Assembly: GCA_017397805.1 (NCBI GenBank) | Contig: JAFQHW010000056.1 | Coordinates: 1 to 40,552 of the forward strand | DNA: 40,552 nt | Reading direction: 5' to 3' | Source: Clostridia bacterium | GTDB taxonomy: Bacteria > Bacillota > Clostridia > Oscillospirales > CAG-382 | Shown here: positions 25,669 through 33,417 of the stretch, piece after piece | Position numbering within the stretch: the first letter of the stretch is position 1 | How the letters are laid out: the number at the start of each line of letters is the position of its first letter | Made by a program: the position numbers and the translations under genes | The notes under the pieces: generated by a model | Database searches by the model: none | What the model was told of the DNA's origin: nothing | The model's input: the letters and a program-made list of their open reading frames with translations, nothing else

Positions 25669-28600
25669 ATGAAACACGCAAAAAGAGCACTGTCGCTCTT
25701 GCTTTGCCTTTTGATCGTATTTGCCACCTTCGTAGTGTCAATGCCTACCGGGGCGGTGGATCTTTCAAACGAATACCGTTTGATTACCAACGGAACCTAC
25801 GTTTATAACGTTCCCTTGGGTGTTACGGCGGCAGAGTTGATGGCTACCGTATATAACACGGCAGTTTTAAAGACTTCTGACGGTACCGTTGTAGATAAAA
25901 ACTCCGATGCCGTTATCTGTACAGGTATGACTTTAAGCTATACCTACGTAGAATATATCCTTGCCGTTAACGGCGACCTTAACGGTGACGGACTTTGTTC
26001 TTCTACCGACTTTTTACAGCTTGAAAAAGCGGTTTCCGGCGCAGCCATCCCCGAAAGCGCCACCTTTGCAGGGGACGTAGACGCGGACGGACTTATTACC
26101 GCTACCGATTTGCTTATCTCCGAAAAAGCAATTACCGGCGGCGGCAGCCTTGACGGTAACTGCTACCTTACGGATGAAGAAAAGCAGAACATAGTGCTTA
26201 CCGAGCCCGGTGCTATCGAGCTTGAGGACGGCGGCGCCATCAACTTCAACGGCACCAAGATAACCACTAGCGGTGCGGGCGTTTCCGTTGTGGATAACTA
26301 CGCTTACATTACCGCCCCCGGTGAATACACCGTTACGGGTAGCGGTACTGACAGCTACGTAAGAGTTAACGCAGGTCTTGAGGACCACGTAAGCCTTACT
26401 CTCTCGGGAGTAACTCTCAGCAACTCCACGGGCCCCGCTATATTCTTCGAGCAGTGCAAGCACGCTTATATTAAGCTTGCGGACGGCACTACCAGCACCT
26501 TGTCTGACGGCACCACCACTACCTTGACCGATAAGGGCGCAATCTTCGCAAACGATACTTTGGATATTATGGGAACGGGCTCTCTCGTTGTTACGGGCAA
26601 TAAACAGCATGCTATAGCCTCCGATGATGACATAGTTATAGCCGATGCTAACGTTACCGTTAAGAGCGCGGTTAAGGATGCGTTCCACGCTAACGATGAT
26701 ATAACCGTTCTCAGCGGTTCCGTTACCGTTACTACTGCAGGTTCCGACGCTTTGGAAAGCGAAGGCACCATTAACGTAAACGGCGGTTCTCTTACCCTTT
26801 CCTGCCCCGCCGGTACTGCATTGAAGGCGGGCACCGTTTATACCTCTACCGCAGGTAATATCAATATATACAACGCGGCTGACGGTATAAAGGGCGGTAC
26901 CGAGCTTAACGTTGACGGCGGTACCTATACCGTAAACGTTACAGATAACGCTTTCAAGGGCACCGTTACCACCAACGTTAACGACGGTAACATTAAGGTC
27001 GTTGCTTCCGATACGGGTATTAAGGGTGATACACAGCTTAATATCAACGGCGGTACGATAAATATTACTTGCTCTAACAACGCACTCAAGAGCGATTTCG
27101 AAACCAACGTTAAGGGCGGTGACCTTACCATCAACTCTACGGGTGACGGTATTAAGGCAAGCTCCGTTGACGCTACTCAGGTAGCGGGCGAGGTTCGCAC
27201 CACCTTCACCTACGACAGCCTTAACGGCAGTGTTTCCACCAGCGGCTGTTATATCCACAACGGCAGTACCGTAAACAACACGGCAGTATATTGGTTCGTT
27301 GCTTTGGCATCCTCCAACGGCGACGGCACCTACACCGTAAAGAGCACCTTGGCAAACGGTGTGGCAAAGACCTTCACCACCACCTCTACGGATATTGCAG
27401 TGCTTGCACATCAGGATAACTCCAACTACGCTTCCGCTTGTATGATTCAGGTGGGCGACGTTATATCCTACAACACATCTACAAGACTCATTACCGTAAC
27501 CACCTCTGCCGCAAACGTTGGTACCGTTAATATTACCGGCGGCAACCAGTACATCTCCGCGGCATACGATGCTGTTGAAGCGGGCGAAAACGTTTATATC
27601 AACAACACCGATGCGGGACGCACCTCCAACACGGGCATCGGCAGCGGCAGTTATAATATGTACGTAGTATGCGGCGGCGGTGCTTCTTCTACAAGCATTG
27701 ATACCGCAACCTACAGCTACAAGGCTATTAAGTCCGATAACAATATCATTATCGACAATATCAAGCTTTACGCTTCCACCCCCGAAGATACCATTAAGTC
27801 CGACGTTTACGTGGAGATCAACGGCGGTACCATGGATATCTACAGCGGTCGTGACGGTATATCCGCAACCGATTGCTTGTGCCTCAACGGCGGTAACGTA
27901 ACCGTTAAGACCAAGAACGGTTATTCTACAAGCCTCTCTTCTTCCGATACCAACTCCTATAAGGCACTTAAGGGTACGGGCTCCATCATCGTAAGCGGCG
28001 GTACCTATAACCTTAATTGCCCCGATGATGCAGTTCATTCCAACGGTCCTTGTACCATAAGCGGCGGCAACTTCTCCATCTACACGGGCGACGATGCCTT
28101 CCATTCCGATACAACTATGACCATCAATGGCGGCACCACCGTCGTACACAACAGCTACGAGGGCGTAGAAGGTCTTAACGTTTATATCAGCGCAGGCAGC
28201 GTTATTATCAACTCCTCTGATGACGGTGTTAACGCGGCAGGCGGCGCAGACGGCAGTGGCGCGGGCGGTATGAGACCCGGTCGTCCCGGCAGCAGCTCCA
28301 GCTCCGGCAACTATTCCATTAACTTCAGCGGTACAGCCTTCGTTTGGATGAACACCACCGGTGACGGTGCAGACTCCAACGGCGCTTGGAATATGTCCGG
28401 CGGTACCGTAATAATCCAGCAAAGCCAGACCAACGATAACAGTGGCGTTGACTCTGACGGTACTGTTACCATCTCCGGAGGCTTGCTTATAGTTTGTGAC
28501 TGCAACGGCGGTATGGAAAGCCTTACTGCTTCCAACTTCACTCAGTACGGCGTTCGCGGTACCTATACCGGCTCTGCCAATACCTTGATAGGTCTTACCA

Positions 28601-28827
28601 ATTCCTCAGGCAGTCTTATATTCGCTTATAAGCCTACCGTATCTTATAAGAGAATCATTATCTCCAGTCCTCAGTTCTCCTCCGGTTCTACCTATAATCT
28701 CTATACCGGCGGCAGCTGTTCGGGCACCGTAACTCAGGGCCTGTACACAAGCGGCACCTATTCTTCCGGCACGTTGAAGAAGAGCTTCAGCATCTCCTCC
28801 TCCAAGCTCACCACCTTCAGCGCATAA
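25669..28827 (+). CDS. Secreted dockerin and beta-helix carbohydrate-binding-type protein (DUF4353-like)
   Basis: 1052 residues. Residues 1-30 are a Sec signal peptide (KRALSLLLCLLIVFATFVV). Residues 35-100 form a small beta domain that often precedes dockerins. Residues 101-157 are a type I dockerin with both calcium loops, from Asp103 (DLNGDGLCSSTD) and Asp136 (DVDADGLITATD). From about 180 to 970 there are many 22-24-residue turns of the form [IL]xGGxxxIxxxxDAhx, as expected for a parallel beta-helix of the DUF4353 carbohydrate-binding-domain family. A Gly/Ser-rich linker lies near 865-885. No sortase signal, S-layer domain or clear hydrolase motif is present. The dockerin suggests docking to a cohesin elsewhere in the genome; none is in the window. 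Confidence 0.85.
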   Translation: MKHAKRALSLLLCLLIVFATFVVSMPTGAVDLSNEYRLITNGTYVYNVPLGVTAAELMATVYNTAVLKTSDGTVVDKNSDAVICTGMTLSYTYVEYILAVNGDLNGDGLCSSTDFLQLEKAVSGAAIPESATFAGDVDADGLITATDLLISEKAITGGGSLDGNCYLTDEEKQNIVLTEPGAIELEDGGAINFNGTKITTSGAGVSVVDNYAYITAPGEYTVTGSGTDSYVRVNAGLEDHVSLTLSGVTLSNSTGPAIFFEQCKHAYIKLADGTTSTLSDGTTTTLTDKGAIFANDTLDIMGTGSLVVTGNKQHAIASDDDIVIADANVTVKSAVKDAFHANDDITVLSGSVTVTTAGSDALESEGTINVNGGSLTLSCPAGTALKAGTVYTSTAGNINIYNAADGIKGGTELNVDGGTYTVNVTDNAFKGTVTTNVNDGNIKVVASDTGIKGDTQLNINGGTINITCSNNALKSDFETNVKGGDLTINSTGDGIKASSVDATQVAGEVRTTFTYDSLNGSVSTSGCYIHNGSTVNNTAVYWFVALASSNGDGTYTVKSTLANGVAKTFTTTSTDIAVLAHQDNSNYASACMIQVGDVISYNTSTRLITVTTSAANVGTVNITGGNQYISAAYDAVEAGENVYINNTDAGRTSNTGIGSGSYNMYVVCGGGASSTSIDTATYSYKAIKSDNNIIIDNIKLYASTPEDTIKSDVYVEINGGTMDIYSGRDGISATDCLCLNGGNVTVKTKNGYSTSLSSSDTNSYKALKGTGSIIVSGGTYNLNCPDDAVHSNGPCTISGGNFSIYTGDDAFHSDTTMTINGGTTVVHNSYEGVEGLNVYISAGSVIINSSDDGVNAAGGADGSGAGGMRPGRPGSSSSSGNYSINFSGTAFVWMNTTGDGADSNGAWNMSGGTVIIQQSQTNDNSGVDSDGTVTISGGLLIVCDCNGGMESLTASNFTQYGVRGTYTGSANTLIGLTNSSGSLIFAYKPTVSYKRIIISSPQFSSGSTYNLYTGGSCSGTVTQGLYTSGTYSSGTLKKSFSISSSKLTTFSA

Positions 28828-28851
28828 AACGATAGTTGTTTAGAACTAAAC

Positions 28852-28879
28852 TCCCCCAAAAAGCTAAGGCTTCTTGGGG
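28852..28879 (+). terminator. Hairpin after the dockerin gene
   Basis: CCCCAAAAAGC and GCTTCTTGGGG around a TAAG loop, one mismatch, 25 nt past the stop codon. A near-identical hairpin (CCCAAGAAGC/GCTTCTTGGG) recurs at 29149-29172. No T run follows this copy, so termination is uncertain. Confidence 0.4.
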
Positions 28880-28910
28880 CAAGCTGATGACAAGCCTTGT
28901 CATCAGCTTG
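28880..28910. repeat. Perfect 15-bp inverted repeat
   Basis: CAAGCTGATGACAAG (28880-28894) and its exact reverse complement (28896-28910) are separated by one base. In RNA it would form a long stem with a tight loop. Confidence 0.85.
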
Positions 28911-29007
28911 GCAGAGTGCTGAGAAAGGATACAGACGGAACGAACCGAGGCGAGAACTGTTATGCCACCCCATTACTCACTTCGTTCGTAACGGGGACCC
29001 CGAACGG

Positions 29008-29180
29008 TACTGTGAGCCGAGGTTCGTTTTGAACGAAAAAATATAAAAAATCGCAGAAAAGTCGGGGGGATGCATCCCCCCGACTTTTCCACGTCGATGT
29101 AATTGCTATTTCTTTTTTTCGTGTTCTGTGCCTTTGTCAGCGGTCTGACCCAAGAAGCGAAGGCTTCTTGGGGGATTTTT
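29008..29180 (+). repeat. Structured intergenic repeat, copy 1
   Basis: Block A (29008-29046, 39 nt) is identical to the reverse complement of the window's end. It contains a small TTCGTT/AACGAA hairpin. Hairpin 1 (29056-29089) is a perfect 34-nt palindrome with a GTCGGGGGG stem. Block B (about 29116-29149, from TTTTTCGTG to GGTCTGA) matches copy 2 at 32 of 34 positions. Hairpin 2 (CCCAAGAAGC/GCTTCTTGGG, 29149-29172) is followed by ATTTTT. Copy 2 (40379-40552, minus) has the same order and nearly the same length, but different stem sequences. It could be a repeat family or a structured RNA gene; hairpin 2 with its T run looks like a terminator. Confidence 0.8.
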
Positions 29181-29239
29181 ATCATCCCGTGCCGTTCTGT
29201 ATCATCCCGTCCAAACTTTAATAAACTTGCGAATATCCA

Positions 29240-29268
29240 TTGACAAAACCGAACAAATGTTCTATAAT
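29240..29268 (+). promoter_or_regulatory. Perfect sigma-A promoter with LexA (SOS) box in the spacer
   Basis: TTGACA (29240-29245), exactly 17 nt, TATAAT (29263-29268). The spacer and the first -10 base carry CGAACAAATGTTCT (29250-29263), which fits the Gram-positive LexA/DinR box CGAACRNRYGTTYC except at its last base. LexA bound here would block RNA polymerase. The transcript reaches the gene at 29396 through a leader of about 120 nt. Confidence 0.85.
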
Positions 29269-29366
29269 ACCAACAACCGAATACGCTACGCGCACCGTTG
29301 GAGCCTACGCCTTTGGAAGGAAGGTAAGAAGGCTTCTTTATTGCAGGACTCCGTTTACGGAGAAAG

Positions 29367-29396
29367 ATGATGAATATTTTTGGAAAGGAACGTTAA
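29367..29396 (+). CDS. Possible 9-codon leader peptide
   Basis: ATG ATG AAT ... CGT TAA encodes MMNIFGKER. GGAG lies 4 nt upstream, at the foot of a CTCCG/CGGAG hairpin, and the TAA overlaps the ATG of the following regulator gene by one base. It may couple translation, but it is short enough to be chance. Confidence 0.3.
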   Translation: MMNIFGKER

Positions 29397-29845
29397 TGGA
29401 TTTTCGCGTTTTTTCAACTCAGCTTTTAGAAAACAAGCGCCGCATGGAGGTGGCGTTCGTCAACCTAAGTGACGAAATAATTATGCTGGAGGAGGCAAAA
29501 ACCTCCGTGGCGACGGGCAACTGTAACGGTGCGCCCGTAAGCGGAAGCGGCTGTAACCGTTATGAGGAACGGTTGGTCAAGCTTATTGATCTGTGTGACG
29601 AGCTGCGGGCACGCAAGAAGAATATCGAAACCAATTTGGAATGTATAAACAGAGGGCTTTCCGCCCTTAACGAATACGAAAAGGACTTGCTTAACAGCTT
29701 TTACGTGTTTGGCGGCAAGGGAGTAGCGGACAAGCTGATGAGCCGTTATCACAAGGAGCGCTCTACCGTTTACAGAGATAAGGATAGGGCTTTGAATCAT
29801 TTTACTCAAACCTTATATGGATTTGAGAACGTAAAAAAAGGCTGA
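29396..29845 (+). CDS. Phage-type sigma-like transcriptional regulator (DUF1492/ArpU-RinA-like)
   Basis: 149 residues. The N-terminal half is helical and coiled-coil (LLENKRRMEVAFVNLSDEI; RLVKLIDLCDELRARKKNIE). The C-terminal half (about 92-143) reads LNEYEKDLLNSFYVFGG..VADKLMSRYHKERSTVYRDKDRALNHFTQTLYG, the region-4-like helix-turn-helix pattern of DUF1492/ArpU regulators. In phages these proteins switch on late genes. The start at 29396 is set by AAAGGAA 7 nt upstream; 52 earlier in-frame codons run over the promoter. No other phage gene is in the window, so it is a remnant or a domesticated regulator. The SOS-box promoter upstream fits a phage origin. Confidence 0.72.
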   Translation: MDFRVFSTQLLENKRRMEVAFVNLSDEIIMLEEAKTSVATGNCNGAPVSGSGCNRYEERLVKLIDLCDELRARKKNIETNLECINRGLSALNEYEKDLLNSFYVFGGKGVADKLMSRYHKERSTVYRDKDRALNHFTQTLYGFENVKKG

Positions 29846-29880
29846 ACCGCAAAAAAAAGAACCTTTTCAGAAGCAAGGTA

Positions 29881-29901
29881 AAAACTCGAAGACCGAGTTT
29901 T
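29881..29901 (+). terminator. Hairpin after the phage-type regulator
   Basis: AAAACTCG (29881-29888) and CGAGTTTT (29894-29901), perfect arms with a 5-nt loop, 35 nt past the stop codon. Confidence 0.55.
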
Positions 29902-29933
29902 ATCAATTAATTTATATTTTTTTGCTATGAACA

Positions 29934-29977
29934 AAAACCGCCCCGGACGTACCTTTGTACGCCTAACGGGTGGTTTT
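29934..29977. repeat. Long palindromic hairpin
   Basis: AAAACCGCCC (29934-29943) pairs with GGGTGGTTTT (29968-29977) through one G-T pair, with an inner GTAC/GTAC stem. Both ends are A- or T-rich, so it could act as a terminator in either direction. A smaller GTTGCC/GGCAAC hairpin follows at 29989-30003. Confidence 0.6.
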
Positions 29978-30014
29978 GTGTCCTTATGTTGCCTACGGCA
30001 ACGAGAAAAAGCAG

Positions 30015-30052
30015 AAAAACGGATGCACGAAGATTTCGGCATCCGTTTTTTT
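30015..30052. terminator. Bidirectional terminator downstream of trxB
   Basis: AAAAACGGATGC (30015-30026) and GCATCCGTTTTT (30039-30050) with a 12-nt loop and T7 on the plus strand and A5 at the other foot. It lies just past the trxB stop on the minus strand and also closes plus-strand transcription from the island. Confidence 0.85.
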
Positions 30053-30065
30053 ATAACTTGCATCT

Positions 30066-30959
30066 TTAATTAACGTATCTGCAGGCGGCAAGGGCGGCAG
30101 TTGCGCCGTCAGCCACGGCGGTGGTTATTTGCCTTACGGTCTTCGTGCGGCAATCGCCTGCTACGAAAAGTCCTTCCGTAGCTGTAAGGCATCCCTCGTC
30201 AGCCGCTATATAGCCGTTGTCAAGGGCGCAAAGCTTCTCAAAAATTCCGTTTTCGGGCACAAGTCCTATGGCAATGAACATGCCGTCAAGTACAAGCTCT
30301 CTTTCCGTGCCGTCCACGTCCAAAACGATGCTTTTCAGGCTTTCGTCCGCTTTTAGCTCCTTTACCGCGGCGTTATATATAACCTCTATATTTTCTTTAG
30401 CCTCTATCGCTTCGCAAAGCTTACCTTCCCCCGTAAGGAACGCTAAGTTTTGCACCACGTAGACTTTTTTGGAGGTTTCAGCCAACAGCAAGGCCTCTTG
30501 TAAAGCGGAATTGCCGCCACCGATAACAGCAACGGTTCCGTCGGCGTAAAACGCACCGTCGCAGACCGCACAAAAGCCTACGCCTTTGCCGATAAGCTCT
30601 TCCTCACCCTCAAGGCCCAACAGCCTGTGTTTAACGCCTACGGCGATAATTACAGCCTTAGAACTATGGCTTCCGCAGTCGGTAGTTACGGTGAAGGCAC
30701 CGTCGCTCTTTTCCACGGCGGTAACGGTCTCCATTTCAATATCGGCACCCTGGGCAAGAACCTGCTCGGTAAGCTTATCCGCAAACTCCGCACCCGACAT
30801 TTGCAAAAAGCCGGGATAGTTCTCTATCTTCGGGGAGTAGGTTACCTGCCCCCCGAAAGTGCCTTTTTCCAATACCAAAACGCTTTTGCCGCCGCGCAGT
30901 GCGTAAAGCGCCGCTGTAAGTCCCGCGGGGCCTGCACCGATAACAATTATATCATGCAT
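30066..30959 (-). CDS. trxB: Thioredoxin reductase
   Basis: FAD flavoprotein that passes electrons from NADPH to thioredoxin-type proteins. 297 residues. The FAD motif GAGPAGLTAALYA is near the N-terminus, the redox disulfide Cys130/Cys133 is in FCAVCDGAFY, NADPH-binding GGGNSALQEALLLA follows, and the C-terminal FAD motif is LFVAGDCRTKTVRQITTAVADG. It begins 28 nt after nrdD, so the two are probably co-transcribed. Its likely partner is the glutaredoxin-like domain fused to NrdD, which would make a complete electron path to ribonucleotide reduction; that link is inferred. Confidence 0.95.
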   Translation of the reverse strand: MHDIIVIGAGPAGLTAALYALRGGKSVLVLEKGTFGGQVTYSPKIENYPGFLQMSGAEFADKLTEQVLAQGADIEMETVTAVEKSDGAFTVTTDCGSHSSKAVIIAVGVKHRLLGLEGEEELIGKGVGFCAVCDGAFYADGTVAVIGGGNSALQEALLLAETSKKVYVVQNLAFLTGEGKLCEAIEAKENIEVIYNAAVKELKADESLKSIVLDVDGTERELVLDGMFIAIGLVPENGIFEKLCALDNGYIAADEGCLTATEGLFVAGDCRTKTVRQITTAVADGATAALAACRYVN

Positions 30960-30987
30960 TACAAAACTCTCTTTCCGTCAAAAAGGC

Positions 30988-33363
30988 TTATCTGCTTGCT
31001 ATAAACTCCTTAACGCCCGTAAGGTCAGCATATATGCCGCCCTTTGCGCCGGTTACCACCAAGGTGGGCGCTTGTTTAAGTCCGTAGGATGCGGCAAGCT
31101 CCTTGTTGTCCTCAACGAACAGCTTCTCGTAAGCGATTCCCTTCTTCTCAAGCTCGCTAACGGCTATCTTGCACTTGGGGCAGGTCTTGGTAGCAAAAAG
31201 CAGTACCTTTTCTTCTTCGTCCTTGCTTTCACAGCAGCAACAGCCTTTTTCTTCTTCAATATTTATCGCGTGGCTGTTCTTCAGAACGGAATTGTCAATA
31301 TCGTAAACCAATCTGTCTTTATATTCCTGTGTCTTACCGTCGTTCCAGTTCTGAACGGGGCGGTAATAGCCGGTAATACGGCTGTAAACCTCGGTTTGTT
31401 CACCGCATTCGGGGCAAATGGCTTGTTCGCCAACCAGATAACCGTGGTTTGCACAAACGGAATAGGTGGGGGAAAGGGTGTAATAGGGCAGACGGTAGTT
31501 TTCCGCAATCTTTCTCACCAAGTTTGCCGCCGCCTTCCAATCGGGAAGCTTCTCGCCTAAGAAGGTGTGGAATACGGTGCCCGAAGTGTAAAGGGTCTGC
31601 AACTCGTCCTGGATGTCAAGTGCATCGAAAACGTCTGCGGTGTAGCCTACGGGCAAGTGGCTGGAGTTGGTGTAGTAAGGAGTATCGCCCTCTTCCTTAG
31701 CGGCAGTCTTTATGCCGGGGAAGCGCTTAACGTCGTGCTTTGCCAAACGGTAAGAGGTTGACTCAGCAGGGGTAGCCTCCAAGTTGTAAAGGTCGCCGTA
31801 AAGCTCCTGATAGTCGGAAAGGCGCTCTCTCATATGGTTAAGCACGTCTTTTGTAAACTCTTGTGTTGCCTTGTCGGTCATATCGCCGCCAAGCCAACGG
31901 GCGTTAAGGCCAACCTCGTTCATACCAACCAGACCGATGGTGCTGAAGTGGTTATCAAAGCTGCCCAAATAACGCTTGGTATAGGGGTAAAGACCTTCCT
32001 GCATAAGCTTGGCAATAACCGTGCGCTTGATCTTTAAGCTTCTTGCAGCAATATCCATAAGCTTGTCAAGCCGCTTGTAGAAATCTGCCTTATCCTGTGC
32101 GAGATAAGCAATGCGAGGCATATTGATGGTAACAACGCCAACGGAACCGGTGCTCTCACCGCTGCCGAAGAAGCCGCCGCTCTTTTTTCTCAGCTCTCTC
32201 AGGTCAAGGCGCAAACGACAGCACATACTGCGCACGTCGGAAGGCTCCATATCGCTGTTGATGTAGTTGGAGAAATAGGGCGTGCCGTACTTGGAGGTCA
32301 TCTCGAACAACAGACGGTTGTTCTGGGTATCGGACCAATCAAAATCACGGGTGATGGAGTAGGTAGGGATGGGATACTGGAATCCTCTGCCGTTAGCGTC
32401 GCCTTCTATCATGGTCTCGATAAAGGCGCGGTTTACCATATCCATCTCTTCCTTACAGTCGCCGTAAGTAAAGTCCATATCCTTGCCGCCTACTATAGCG
32501 GGTACGTCCTTCAAGTCTGCGGGAACTGTCCAGTCCAAGGTGATGTTGGAGAAGGGTGCCTGAGTACCCCAACGGCTGGGAGTATTAACACCGAAGACGA
32601 AGCTTTCTATGAACTTCTTCGTCTGCTCGTAGCTCAGGTTATCCACCTTAACGAAGGGTGCCAGATAGGTATCGAAGGAGGAGAATGCCTGTGCGCCCGC
32701 CCACTCGTTCTGCATAATACCCAAGAAGTTTACCATCTGGTTACAAAGGGTTGCAAGATGGCTTGCGGGGGCGGAGGTTATCTTGCCTCTGACACCGCCG
32801 AGACCTTCCTTAATGAGCTGTTTAAGAGACCAGCCTGCACAGTAGCCGGTAAGCATGGAAAGGTCGTGCAGATGAATATCTGCGTTTCTGTGTGCGTTGG
32901 CTATCTCGTCATCGTATATCTCGGAAAGCCAGTAGTTAGCGGTAATTGCGCCGCTGTTGCTGAGGATAAGACCGCCTACGGAGAAGGTAACTGTGCTGTT
33001 CTCCTTAACTCGCCAGTCGTTTATCTTCAGATAGTTGTCAACTACCTTCTTATAGTCGAGAATGGTGTTATCGATATTACGAAGCTTTTCGTGCTGACGG
33101 CGGTAAAGAATATAAGCCTTTGCCACCTCGGCATAGCCTGCCTGAACGAGGACGGACTCAACACTGTCCTGAATATCCTCAACGGTGATAACGCCGTCCT
33201 TTATCTTGCTCTGATAATCGGCGGTAACTTTAAGTGCCAAGAAATCAATGGTATCTCTGTTGTAATTAGCTTCCTTAGCGTCAAACGCTTTGGCAATAGC
33301 GGCGGTGATCTTGCTAAGCTCAAAATCAACTATCTTGCCGTTTCTCTTTTGTACCTGATACAT
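30988..33363 (-). CDS. nrdD: Anaerobic (class III) ribonucleotide reductase with C-terminal glutaredoxin-like domain
   Basis: Oxygen-sensitive glycyl-radical enzyme that makes dNTPs. 791 residues. An ATP-cone allosteric domain covers about 3-93. The barrel includes RWGTQAPFSN and SSFDTYLAPFV. A zinc site is suggested by Cys637, Cys650 and Cys653, with His640 nearby. The glycyl radical is Gly665 in RITGYYRPVQNWNDGK. After a four-cysteine run (708-711), residues 717-791 form a glutaredoxin/NrdH-like domain with a CPKC active site at 728-731 and the cis-Pro motif QAPTLVV. This implies a redoxin-dependent rather than formate-dependent subtype, with trxB next door as electron source. Paired NrdR boxes lie upstream. 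Confidence 0.96.
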   Translation of the reverse strand: MYQVQKRNGKIVDFELSKITAAIAKAFDAKEANYNRDTIDFLALKVTADYQSKIKDGVITVEDIQDSVESVLVQAGYAEVAKAYILYRRQHEKLRNIDNTILDYKKVVDNYLKINDWRVKENSTVTFSVGGLILSNSGAITANYWLSEIYDDEIANAHRNADIHLHDLSMLTGYCAGWSLKQLIKEGLGGVRGKITSAPASHLATLCNQMVNFLGIMQNEWAGAQAFSSFDTYLAPFVKVDNLSYEQTKKFIESFVFGVNTPSRWGTQAPFSNITLDWTVPADLKDVPAIVGGKDMDFTYGDCKEEMDMVNRAFIETMIEGDANGRGFQYPIPTYSITRDFDWSDTQNNRLLFEMTSKYGTPYFSNYINSDMEPSDVRSMCCRLRLDLRELRKKSGGFFGSGESTGSVGVVTINMPRIAYLAQDKADFYKRLDKLMDIAARSLKIKRTVIAKLMQEGLYPYTKRYLGSFDNHFSTIGLVGMNEVGLNARWLGGDMTDKATQEFTKDVLNHMRERLSDYQELYGDLYNLEATPAESTSYRLAKHDVKRFPGIKTAAKEEGDTPYYTNSSHLPVGYTADVFDALDIQDELQTLYTSGTVFHTFLGEKLPDWKAAANLVRKIAENYRLPYYTLSPTYSVCANHGYLVGEQAICPECGEQTEVYSRITGYYRPVQNWNDGKTQEYKDRLVYDIDNSVLKNSHAINIEEEKGCCCCESKDEEEKVLLFATKTCPKCKIAVSELEKKGIAYEKLFVEDNKELAASYGLKQAPTLVVTGAKGGIYADLTGVKEFIASR

Positions 33364-33417
33364 AACCTGTCCTCCATATATATACGTTTAATTATAAACA
33401 ATCGGGCTTCGGGTAAC

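Larger units (their letters stand above)
28828..29395. other. Gene-free island of palindromes, structured repeat and SOS promoter
   Basis: No credible gene lies in this 568-bp stretch. In order it holds a CCCC..GGGG hairpin at 28852-28879, a perfect 15-bp inverted repeat at 28880-28910, an anonymous stretch to 29007, the structured repeat at 29008-29180, two direct copies of TATCATCCCGT (29180-29190 and 29200-29210), a LexA-box promoter at 29240-29268, and the leader of the next gene. The short frames across it have poor start sites and run over the palindromes. Confidence 0.7.

Noticed and set aside
26014..28422. 802-residue open frame on the minus strand opposite the dockerin protein
   Set aside because: It mirrors the Gly/Asn/Thr-rich repeat coding of the plus strand, has no ribosome site and no coherent domain; the plus gene has a signal peptide, dockerin and repeats.
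28973..29185. 70-residue minus-strand frame over the structured repeat
   Set aside because: It spans two palindromes and the conserved repeat blocks, has no ribosome site, and the repeat's hairpins change sequence between copies in a way that suits structure, not protein.
29806..30063. 85-residue minus-strand frame after trxB
   Set aside because: It runs through four hairpins including a terminator and has no domain or ribosome site.
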